DNA from: an uncultured Acidimicrobiaceae bacterium
Lineage (GTDB): Bacteria; Actinomycetota; Acidimicrobiia; Acidimicrobiales; MedAcidi-G1
Direction: 5' to 3'
NCBI GenBank assembly: GCA_913054115.1
Contig: CAJXIS010000042.1
Span: 1 to 10,643 of the forward strand
DNA length: 10,643 nt
Each line of letters opens with the position of its first letter. Position 1 is the first letter of the stretch. The notes beneath the pieces are model-generated. The model had not been told where the DNA came from. It did no database searches and saw only the letters and a program-made list of their open reading frames with translations. The position numbers were made by a program, and so were the translations under genes. This document shows, piece after piece, positions 1-6,734 of the stretch.

Positions 1-2793
1 GACCTCGGTGGGCGAACCCTCTGCGATGACCTGTCCGGCTTCCAGGCAGTAGACCCGGTCCGACAGGGCCATGATCATCGGCATGTCGTGCTCGATCACG
101 ACCATGGTGGCGCCGAGTTCGCCCTGGATCTCCTTGAGGAGTGGCCCGAACGCCTCGGTCTCCCGCTGCGCGATACCGGCCGTGGGTTCGTCGAGGCAGA
201 GGATGCGAGCGTCGAGGGCGAGGAGTCCGGCCAACTCGACGATGCGCCGGGTCCCCGTGGAGAGTTCGGCCACGAACATGTCGGCGTAGCGTCCGAGTCC
301 GAGGAAGTCGATCAGCTCGGCGGCCTGGGAGCGCTTGGCCTGTTCGGCCCGCCCCGAGCCCGGGAGCATGAGAGCGGTCGAGAGGAATCCGGTGCGGCCA
401 CGGGCCTCGAGCGCCACCTGCACGGTCTCGCGGACGGTGAGTTCCGGGAAGAGGCGGGCGGCCTGGAACGTACGACCGAGGCCGGTGCGTGCGCGCTGTG
501 AGGCGGACAGCCTGCCCATGTCCCGTCCGAGGATCTCGACGCTGCCCTCCGACGGGACGAAGCCACCGATGGCGTTCATGAGCGTCGACTTGCCGGCGCC
601 GTTGGTGCCGATGAGGCCCACGACCTCGCCGTGTTCGACGAGGATGGTTGCCCGGTCGACGGCTCGGAGGCCGCCGAAGGAGACGGACACGTCTCGCACG
701 GCGATGGCCGGTCCATCGACGACTACCCGATCGGTCCGCCCGCTGATCACGGTCGCAGGTGGCGTGGTGAGCGTCTTGACCGGGGCCTCTGGGAGACGGC
801 CTTCGACCCAGGCGAGCAGCGCATCGCGTGCCGAGTAGGCGATCTGGATCAGGCCACCGGGGAAGTAGAGCAGCAGGATCAGGAGGCCGATGCTGGAGGT
901 GAAGAGCGGCACGAGGTCGTTGCCGGGCCAGAAGGCGGGTAGGCCGACGACCCAGAGGGCTCCGAGCACGGGGCCCATGAGGCTGCCGAGGCCGCCGATC
1001 ACGATGATCGAGACCATGCGGAGCGAGTCGCCGATCAGAAAGAAGCGGTCGGCGTAGTTGATCGTCTGGACGAGGCCGCCGAGCAGCGCACCACCGAGGC
1101 CGGCGATGCCACCGGCCAGCGAGAAGGCCAGCAGCTTCGACCGGGTGGGCGAAACGGTGTAGGCGGCGGCAGTGTTTTCGTTTTCGCGAACGGCGATGAT
1201 CGAGCGGCCGATGCCGCTGCGGCGCAGTCGGGCGACCAGGGCGAGCACGATGGCGAGTACGGCCAGGCAGAGCAGGTAGTAGGAGCGCTGCGTGGTGAGG
1301 TCGATCGGACCGAGGCTGCCCCTGCGGTAGGCGACCGTGCGACTGTTGTTGCCGCTCAGTATCGGTCGTCGGTAGAAGTACTGCTGGGCGGCCATGGCGA
1401 AGGCGAAGGTCGTCACTGCAAGGAGCAGGCCCTTGACGCGGAGGGCGCCGAGGCCGATCACGGCAGCCGATGCGGCGCCGACGACGGCGGCGAGGAGCAT
1501 GGAGACCAGGTACGGCGTCTTCGGCAGGCTGACGCTGAAGAACTCCCACTTGTCGCCGATTCCGACGCCGAACTCGAGGCCGCGGTTGAAGCCCGCAGCG
1601 AAGAGTGCGCCGATGCCCGCAAACGCCATCTGGCTGAGCGAGAGTTGGCCGGCCCAACCGGTGACGATCGTGAGCGAGACGGCGCAGACGGCGAAGGCGA
1701 CGATGCTGGCGTAGAGGAAATGGCGTGACGGGAGCGGCACGATGAACGGCATCGCCACGGCGATGAGGCCGAGGGCACCGAGTGCCATGTGGGAGAGGTG
1801 CCGGACCCACCACACCTGGAGGAGGCGTTCGGGTACCGGTCGTTGCCGAGGGGTGAATGAAAAGGAGCTCTCGTCATCGGTGCTCGAGCGGCTCTGGAGC
1901 GCCACGGCGGCCACGACGACCACGAACAGGAGCAGGTCGACGAGACCCATCTGGTCGAGGAACACGAACTGCACGTGTGCCTGGGCGATCCCGATGACGA
2001 TGCCGGCCGCCAGCGCCCGGGGGAACGAGACCATGCCGCCGATGACCGCCGCAGCGAGTGCCCGGATCATCGTGTTCGGACCGAGGTTGGCGAGGCCCGT
2101 GATACCGCCCCGGTTCCCGGACAGCATGATCAACGAGATGCTCGAGAGTGCGCCGCCGACCGTCCAGACGAAGAGCGACACCAACTTGGGGTCGATGCCG
2201 GAGAGCCGGGCCAGGTCGGCGTTGCCGGCTGATGCCTGCACGGTCTGGCCGAAGACCGTCCGGTTGAGGAACCAGGCGAGGGCGATCGTGATCAACGGGA
2301 CGGTAATGAGGATCACCAGCTTGGCGCCCGTGATCCGTAGGCCGAACACGTCGTCCCAGGTGGTCGGAATCGCGACCGGGAAGCGGACGCCGCGGGTGGT
2401 CTCGAAGTCCGGGTAGGCGGTCATGACGGCCTGCATCAACTGGGCGATGCCGATGGTGGCGACGAGAACGATGACCCGGGGCGAGTTGAACAACCGGCGG
2501 ATCACCGCCCGTTCGACGAGTGCGCCGACGAGGGTGCCGACGAGCATTGCCGCGATCAGGGCGATCCAGAACGGCCACTTGTAGTTGATGACCAGGAGGC
2601 CGAGCAGCCCGGAGGCGGGCAGGCCCATGTTGCCGACCGCCAGGTTGATGACCTTGGTGGACCGGTAGACGAGGACGATGCCGAGGGCGAGCAGCCCGAA
2701 CACCATCCCGTTGATGAGCCCGTCGAACCAGAGTTGACGGGTGGTCCAGGCGGCGAGCACGGCCGGTTGGGCGACCAGTCCGAGTACCCCCAT
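1..2793 (-). CDS. Fused Liv-type ABC transporter: LivH permease + LivM permease + LivG ATPase (3'-truncated by window edge)
   Basis: One uninterrupted frame of 931 codons runs from the ATG at 2793 off the left edge. Residues 1-300 are a LivH-like inner-membrane permease, with the family loop at about 178-221. A polar linker (about 301-325) follows. Residues 326-660 are a LivM-like permease, with the conserved cytoplasmic segment GRSIIAVRENENTAAAY at 529-545. A second linker spans about 661-695, and the rest is a LivG-type ATPase: Walker A GTNGAGKST 729-737, Q-loop Q777, signature LSTGTRR 844-850, Walker B ILCLDEP 864-870, switch H902. LivG proteins usually end shortly after the last motif seen (GSPTEV), so perhaps 15-30 residues are missing. 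E. coli makes these three parts as separate proteins. The start is set by AGGGAGG at 2803-2809 (9-base spacer) and by the preceding gene's stop one base upstream, which implies translational coupling. The role inferred is ATP-driven uptake of an amino acid or organic acid; the substrate is unknown. Confidence 0.93.
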   Translation of the reverse strand, partial: MGVLGLVAQPAVLAAWTTRQLWFDGLINGMVFGLLALGIVLVYRSTKVINLAVGNMGLPASGLLGLLVINYKWPFWIALIAAMLVGTLVGALVERAVIRRLFNSPRVIVLVATIGIAQLMQAVMTAYPDFETTRGVRFPVAIPTTWDDVFGLRITGAKLVILITVPLITIALAWFLNRTVFGQTVQASAGNADLARLSGIDPKLVSLFVWTVGGALSSISLIMLSGNRGGITGLANLGPNTMIRALAAAVIGGMVSFPRALAAGIVIGIAQAHVQFVFLDQMGLVDLLLFVVVVAAVALQSRSSTDDESSFSFTPRQRPVPERLLQVWWVRHLSHMALGALGLIAVAMPFIVPLPSRHFLYASIVAFAVCAVSLTIVTGWAGQLSLSQMAFAGIGALFAAGFNRGLEFGVGIGDKWEFFSVSLPKTPYLVSMLLAAVVGAASAAVIGLGALRVKGLLLAVTTFAFAMAAQQYFYRRPILSGNNSRTVAYRRGSLGPIDLTTQRSYYLLCLAVLAIVLALVARLRRSGIGRSIIAVRENENTAAAYTVSPTRSKLLAFSLAGGIAGLGGALLGGLVQTINYADRFFLIGDSLRMVSIIVIGGLGSLMGPVLGALWVVGLPAFWPGNDLVPLFTSSIGLLILLLYFPGGLIQIAYSARDALLAWVEGRLPEAPVKTLTTPPATVISGRTDRVVVDGPAIAVRDVSVSFGGLRAVDRATILVEHGEVVGLIGTNGAGKSTLMNAIGGFVPSEGSVEILGRDMGRLSASQRARTGLGRTFQAARLFPELTVRETVQVALEARGRTGFLSTALMLPGSGRAEQAKRSQAAELIDFLGLGRYADMFVAELSTGTRRIVELAGLLALDARILCLDEPTAGIAQRETEAFGPLLKEIQGELGATMVVIEHDMPMIMALSDRVYCLEAGQVIAEGSPTEV

Positions 2794-2794
2794 A

Positions 2795-5032
2795 TCAGCC
2801 GCCCTCCCTGCCGAGGAACACGGCACGGGCGAGGTCGTCGCGTTCGAGGAGTTCCTGCGCCGGGCCCTCGAAGCGGATCTGTCCCTTTTCGAGGAAGATG
2901 GCCCGGTCTGCGACGGCGAGGGCGATGTTGAGGGACTGCTCGACGATGATGATCGTCTGGCCCTGTTCCTGGAGCCGTTCGATGACGCCGAGCAGGTCCT
3001 GGACGACGGTGGGGGCGAGGCCGAGCGAGAGTTCGTCGATGAGCAGGATCTCGGGGTCGTGCAGCAGGACCCGGGCCAGGGCGAGCATCTGCTGCTGGCC
3101 GCCGGACATCGACGATGCCCGCTGGTCCTGGCGTCCGGCCAGGTCGGGGAACAGTTCGAAGACCCGGTCGATCCGGTTGGCGACGTCGGTGCGGTCGCGG
3201 CGGTGGATGTAGGCGCCCATGGTGAGGTTCTGGCGGACCGTCATGTCAGGGAAGACGCCCTTGCCGCCGGGCAGCTGGTGGATGCCGAGGGCGGCGCGCA
3301 TCTGTGGCGACGTGTAGGTGATCGTTCGGCCGCCGAGGCGTACGACTCCCCGGCGTGGGGTGCCGAGGCCGCTGATCACGCGCAGGAGGGTGGACTTGCC
3401 GGCCCCGTTGGTGCCGAGCAGGGCCAGCGTCTCACCCTGCTTCACCTCGAAGCCCACGTCGAAGAGCACCTGGACCGGTCCGTAGCAGAAGTCCAGGTTG
3501 TTGACCTGCAGGGCGGGGATCTCGTCCGATTCGTGGCGGCGCTTCTCCTCGTCCTGCTCGTCGAGCAGTTCCTGGACGTTGAGCGACAGGTCGTGGCGGA
3601 CGTGGCGGGCGCCTCGGTAGAGGATCCAGCCGCCGAGGATCGAGGTGGGCACCGACAGGACGAGCGCGGTGGTGCGCGGGCCCCAGGCGTCAGTGAACAG
3701 CAGTGAGATGAGGCCGCCGCCGGCGGCGCCGATGAAGAAGATGTAGAGCGTGATGAGCGCCGTGCCGGTGCCGCGCAGCCGGTAGGGGACGATCGACTGC
3801 ATCAGCGGGCCGACCATGGCGAAGGCGGCGATGAACAGGACGGTCTGGGGCACGCCGAAGGCGATGAACAGCGGGACGTTCGGCACGGCGTACTGGATCG
3901 GCTTGAACAGGGTGCCGAGGCCGATACAGAGGCCGACCATTCGCAGGGACCGGGTGGGATCCTCGCGCCAGAGCCGGTCGAACTTGGGGCCCACGTACAG
4001 GAGCCCGAACACGGCGAAGATGCCGCCGACGGTGATGGTGACGCCGCGGTCGAGCGGGTCGAGGTTCCAGCGCTCCTCGAGGTAGAGGCTCTCAAGGACG
4101 GGAACGGTGAAGAGGCCGAACCCAAGCGCGCTGAAGCCGACGACCACGGTCTTGACGGTCCGGATCTGCATGAGGCGGGAGAACGCCGCGTCGAGGGAGA
4201 CCGGGAGGGGGTCCTCCTCGACGAACGACTCGCCGAGCACGTCGATCTTCTCCCACTGGCCGCGGGGCGGCTCCTTCATGAAGAAGGCGGCGATAGCCAA
4301 CACCGCCACCGGGATGCCGAAGAGGTAGTAGGCCCAGCGCCAGCCGTCGATCTCGCCTGGCCCGTTGGCGGCCACGGCCACGGCGCCGACGAGGACGGGG
4401 CTGATGACGGCGACCAAGCGTGCCGAACCGCTCATGGTTGCGCCCAGGCGTCCGCGGATGCCGATGGGGTAGGTGTCGGCCATGATCGACGAGTGGACGG
4501 GGATGGTGTTGGCCTTGGCGATGCCGACGCCGAACCGGGCCCAGAAGAAGGCGAAGGCGTTGGGGGCGAGGCCGGACAGGAAGACCATGAAAGTGAAGAA
4601 GACGCTGGACCAGCCGATGATCGGGACACGTCGCATGCGGTCGGCCGCCCAGCCCATCGGGATGGCGCCGAAGACGACGAAGGCGCTCGAGGAGGCGGCG
4701 ATGAACGTGATGGTCCCGTCGCTCACGCCGAATGTGTCGCGGATCTCGGGGGCGAGAACGGTGATCGCCGCCGTCTGGAGTTCGTCGAGCGAGGCCAGCA
4801 GCAGGAGCACGATGAAGGTGGCGGCGCCACCGCCCATGGCGAGGCCCTTGCGGATGCTGATGCCCTCGGACTTGACGCCGGGGAGCAGGTCGTCGGCGAA
4901 CAGGATCTCGGAGGCGGCCTGCATCTCCTCGCGTCGCGCCTCTTCTGCGAGGACCGTCGCCGCCAGTGCTGCGGCGCCGGTGGGCGCGTTCCCGCCGGGG
5001 GGCGGCGCGTCAGGCGCCGGGGGATTGGCCAT
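2795..5032 (-). CDS. MFS transporter fused to LivF-type ABC ATPase
   Basis: A 745-residue protein in two parts. Residues 1-66 are an Ala/Pro-rich then acidic cytosolic extension. Residues about 67-472 form a complete MFS fold with about 12 hydrophobic helices; MFS motif A is GWAADRMRRVPIIG at 127-140, and a charged central loop (about 253-292) divides the two six-helix halves. A very charged linker (about 473-505) leads to a LivF-like ABC ATPase: Walker A GTNGAGKST 540-548, Q586, signature SGGQQQ 643-648, Walker B ILLIDE 662-667, and Q699 in place of the switch histidine, as in E. coli LivF (VEQN). DEL replaces the usual DEP after Walker B. The frame is continuous with no sign of frameshift. 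It is first in an operon with the LivHMG fusion. The start at 5032 has no Shine-Dalgarno sequence but lies 8 bases after a TAGGGT box, which suggests a leaderless mRNA. Transport direction and substrate are unknown. Confidence 0.93.
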   Translation of the reverse strand: MANPPAPDAPPPGGNAPTGAAALAATVLAEEARREEMQAASEILFADDLLPGVKSEGISIRKGLAMGGGAATFIVLLLLASLDELQTAAITVLAPEIRDTFGVSDGTITFIAASSSAFVVFGAIPMGWAADRMRRVPIIGWSSVFFTFMVFLSGLAPNAFAFFWARFGVGIAKANTIPVHSSIMADTYPIGIRGRLGATMSGSARLVAVISPVLVGAVAVAANGPGEIDGWRWAYYLFGIPVAVLAIAAFFMKEPPRGQWEKIDVLGESFVEEDPLPVSLDAAFSRLMQIRTVKTVVVGFSALGFGLFTVPVLESLYLEERWNLDPLDRGVTITVGGIFAVFGLLYVGPKFDRLWREDPTRSLRMVGLCIGLGTLFKPIQYAVPNVPLFIAFGVPQTVLFIAAFAMVGPLMQSIVPYRLRGTGTALITLYIFFIGAAGGGLISLLFTDAWGPRTTALVLSVPTSILGGWILYRGARHVRHDLSLNVQELLDEQDEEKRRHESDEIPALQVNNLDFCYGPVQVLFDVGFEVKQGETLALLGTNGAGKSTLLRVISGLGTPRRGVVRLGGRTITYTSPQMRAALGIHQLPGGKGVFPDMTVRQNLTMGAYIHRRDRTDVANRIDRVFELFPDLAGRQDQRASSMSGGQQQMLALARVLLHDPEILLIDELSLGLAPTVVQDLLGVIERLQEQGQTIIIVEQSLNIALAVADRAIFLEKGQIRFEGPAQELLERDDLARAVFLGREGG
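2803..2809 (-). promoter_or_regulatory. Shine-Dalgarno site of the LivHMG fusion gene
   Basis: On the minus strand AGGGAGG lies inside the last codons of the MFS-LivF gene, 9 bases before the ATG at 2793. The upstream TGA (2797-2795) is one base from that ATG, so terminating ribosomes probably restart here. This supports a translationally coupled operon and fixes the start. Confidence 0.7.
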
Positions 5033-5040
5033 GGGGCGTG

Positions 5041-5046
5041 ACCCTA
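5041..5046 (-). promoter_or_regulatory. Candidate -10 box (TAGGGT) of the transporter operon
   Basis: TAGGGT fits the actinobacterial TANNNT -10 pattern and ends 8 bases before the ATG at 5032. A transcript starting about 7 bases after the box would begin at or next to the start codon, giving a leaderless mRNA, consistent with the lack of a Shine-Dalgarno sequence. No good -35 is seen; the palindrome at 5061-5075 covers the position where one would lie. Confidence 0.5.
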
Positions 5047-5060
5047 ACCGCGCTACGAAT

Positions 5061-5075
5061 CTGACGCGGCGTCAG
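5061..5075. promoter_or_regulatory. Perfect 15-bp palindrome, candidate operator
   Basis: CTGACGC-G-GCGTCAG has two perfect 7-base arms around one central base. It lies in the divergent region between the transporter operon and glpD, covering about -27 to -41 relative to the inferred transporter start and about 50 bases upstream of the glpD ATG. The size and symmetry suit a dimeric repressor of the TetR or GntR type, but the regulator cannot be named from sequence. The stem could also form a small hairpin, but there is no U-tract and it lies in a promoter region, so a terminator is unlikely. Confidence 0.55.
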
Positions 5076-5111
5076 AAAACGACGGATCGGAGGTTTCGGG
5101 TCGGTGCGCCC

Positions 5112-5117
5112 TACCAT
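5112..5117 (+). promoter_or_regulatory. Candidate -10 box (TACCAT) of glpD
   Basis: TACCAT matches TANNNT and ends 9 bases before the glpD ATG at 5127; an overlapping alternative is TATAGC just downstream. There is no Shine-Dalgarno sequence before the ATG, so a leaderless or nearly leaderless message is inferred. No convincing -35 is seen. Confidence 0.4.
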
Positions 5118-5126
5118 CCTATAGCC

Positions 5127-6734
5127 ATGTCCGACCCCACTTCGACCGCTTTCGACCGCAACCGATCCCTCGAACGGATGGCCACCGAGCGCTTCGACCT
5201 GCTCGTCGTCGGTGGTGGTGCCACGGGAACGGGCATCGCCCTCGACGCCGCCTCCCGGGGCCTGTCGGTCGCCCTGGTCGACAAGGCCGACCTGGCTTCG
5301 GGTACCTCGTCGAAGTCCTCGAAGTTGGTGCACGGGGGGCTGCGCTACCTCCAGCAGGGCGAGTTCGGCCTCGTGTACCAGGCGCTCGCCGAGCGTCGAC
5401 GGCTGCTGCGCAACGCCCCCCACCTGGTGGCGCCACTGTCGTTCGTCATCCCCATCCTGCGCAGCGGCGGGGTCATCGACCGGCGCCTGGCCCGGGCCCT
5501 CGGGCTGGGGCTGTGGCAGTACGACCTGACGGGTGGGGCCCGCCTGGGCTGGCACAAACGGCTCGACACCGACCAGGTGCTCGCCCGACTACCCCAGTTG
5601 CGCCGTGACGAGATCGCTGCGGGGTACCTCTACTGGGACGCATGGGTCGACGATGCCCGCCTGGCCCTGACGCTCGCCAGGACGGCGGCACTCGACCACG
5701 GTGCCGCGGTGGCGACCTACACGCGGCTCGTCGGGGTCGGACGAACCGACGGCCGGGTGACGGGCGCCGTCCTCGAGGCCGACGGTCGGAAGATCGATGT
5801 GGCCTGCGATGGCGTGGTCAACGCCTGTGGGGTCTGGGCCGAAGACGTCCAGGGCCTGACCGGCGTGGCCGACACGTTCGACATCCGGCCGGCCAAGGGG
5901 GTCCACCTGACGGTCTCGTCCGACCGGCTCTCGCCCGATGGCGCCATGCTGATCCCGGTGAGGGGCGACAAGCGGAGCATCTTCGTGCTGCCGTGGCCGG
6001 GCGGACACACCTACATCGGGACCACCGACACCGACTTCGTCGGCGGCCTCGACGAACCGACCTGTACGGCGGCAGACGTCGCCTACCTGCTCGGTGCCGT
6101 GAACGCCCTGACCGATGCCGACCTGGTGCCCGGCGACGTGACCGGCTCGTGGGCCGGCCTGCGGCCCCTGGTCGCCACTGCGAAGACGGAGAAGACCGCC
6201 GACCTGTCCCGCCACCACCTGGTGCAGTCGGACGGTTCGGGGGTGGTCACGGTGACCGGCGGCAAGCTCACCACCTACCGGCGGATGGCCCAGGACACCG
6301 TCGACGCTGTGTGCAAGCTGCGTGGCGAGCGGCGCCGCTGCCGCACGAAGCGACTGTCGTTGCGTGGTGCCGTGGGATCTGGTGGGGCCGGAACCGATTC
6401 GCACATGGCCGGTCGGTTCGGCGGTGAGGCGTCGGCGGTGCTCGATCTGGTGGTGGCCGACCCATCGCTCGGCGAACCGCTGGTGCCGGGTCTCGCCTAC
6501 CTGCGAGCCGAGGCGGTGTACGCCGTCCGGCACGAGATGGCGGTCACCCTCGACGACGTGCTTGCACGGCGAACCAGGGCCCGCCTCGAGGACCGCACGG
6601 CCACGCTTGCAGCAGCGCCCGAGGTGGCGACGCTCGTCGCCGAGGCTGCCGGCTGGTCGGATGAGCGCCGTGACGCCGAGTTGGCGGCGTTCCGGGCGTC
6701 GGTCGAGGCGGAATCGGCGGCTCAGGCCGTCTAG
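5127..6734 (+). CDS. glpD: FAD-dependent glycerol-3-phosphate dehydrogenase
   Basis: A 535-residue protein that oxidises sn-glycerol 3-phosphate to dihydroxyacetone phosphate, passing electrons through FAD, normally to membrane quinone (EC 1.1.5.3). It works in glycerol and phospholipid-glycerol use. The N-terminal FAD-binding loop VVGGGATGTG is at 27-36, the family motif SSKSSKLVHGGLRYL at 61-75, and VTGGKLTTYRRMA at 376-388. A C-terminal DAO_C-like region includes YAVRHEMAVTLDDVLARRT at about 465-483. The length is normal for actinobacterial GlpD. The frame is open further upstream to about 4473, but that stretch is antisense to the transporter gene; the ATG at 5127 gives the short polar lead (RNRSLERMA) usual before the FAD fold. 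A later ATG at 5178 is possible. No glycerol kinase or facilitator is adjacent. Its last four bases overlap the convergent ligase gene. Confidence 0.94.
   Translation: MSDPTSTAFDRNRSLERMATERFDLLVVGGGATGTGIALDAASRGLSVALVDKADLASGTSSKSSKLVHGGLRYLQQGEFGLVYQALAERRRLLRNAPHLVAPLSFVIPILRSGGVIDRRLARALGLGLWQYDLTGGARLGWHKRLDTDQVLARLPQLRRDEIAAGYLYWDAWVDDARLALTLARTAALDHGAAVATYTRLVGVGRTDGRVTGAVLEADGRKIDVACDGVVNACGVWAEDVQGLTGVADTFDIRPAKGVHLTVSSDRLSPDGAMLIPVRGDKRSIFVLPWPGGHTYIGTTDTDFVGGLDEPTCTAADVAYLLGAVNALTDADLVPGDVTGSWAGLRPLVATAKTEKTADLSRHHLVQSDGSGVVTVTGGKLTTYRRMAQDTVDAVCKLRGERRRCRTKRLSLRGAVGSGGAGTDSHMAGRFGGEASAVLDLVVADPSLGEPLVPGLAYLRAEAVYAVRHEMAVTLDDVLARRTRARLEDRTATLAAAPEVATLVAEAAGWSDERRDAELAAFRASVEAESAAQAV

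Noticed and set aside
1838..1900. Possible frameshift or gene boundary between LivH and LivM
   Set aside because: Reading codon by codon, the frame stays open through the polar, slightly less GC-rich linker into LivM, with no stop and no ribosome site, so a true fusion is the better reading.
1874..2578. 234-codon minus-strand frame within the LivH region
   Set aside because: Arg/His/Pro-rich translation in another frame of the LivHMG gene, whose own frame shows continuous permease and ATPase motifs.
2741..3706. 321-codon plus-strand frame, very acidic
   Set aside because: It is antisense to the LivF ATPase domain and its Asp/Glu/Val-rich content mirrors that gene's codons. No ribosome site or domain was seen.
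5061..5075. Palindrome as an intrinsic terminator
   Set aside because: No T-tract follows it on either strand, and it lies between two divergent gene starts, where no transcript needs to end.
4473..5126. Upstream in-frame extension of glpD giving a 753-residue protein
   Set aside because: It lies antisense to the start of the MFS-LivF gene and across the divergent promoter region, and it has no recognisable domain. GlpD homology begins only after the ATG at 5127.
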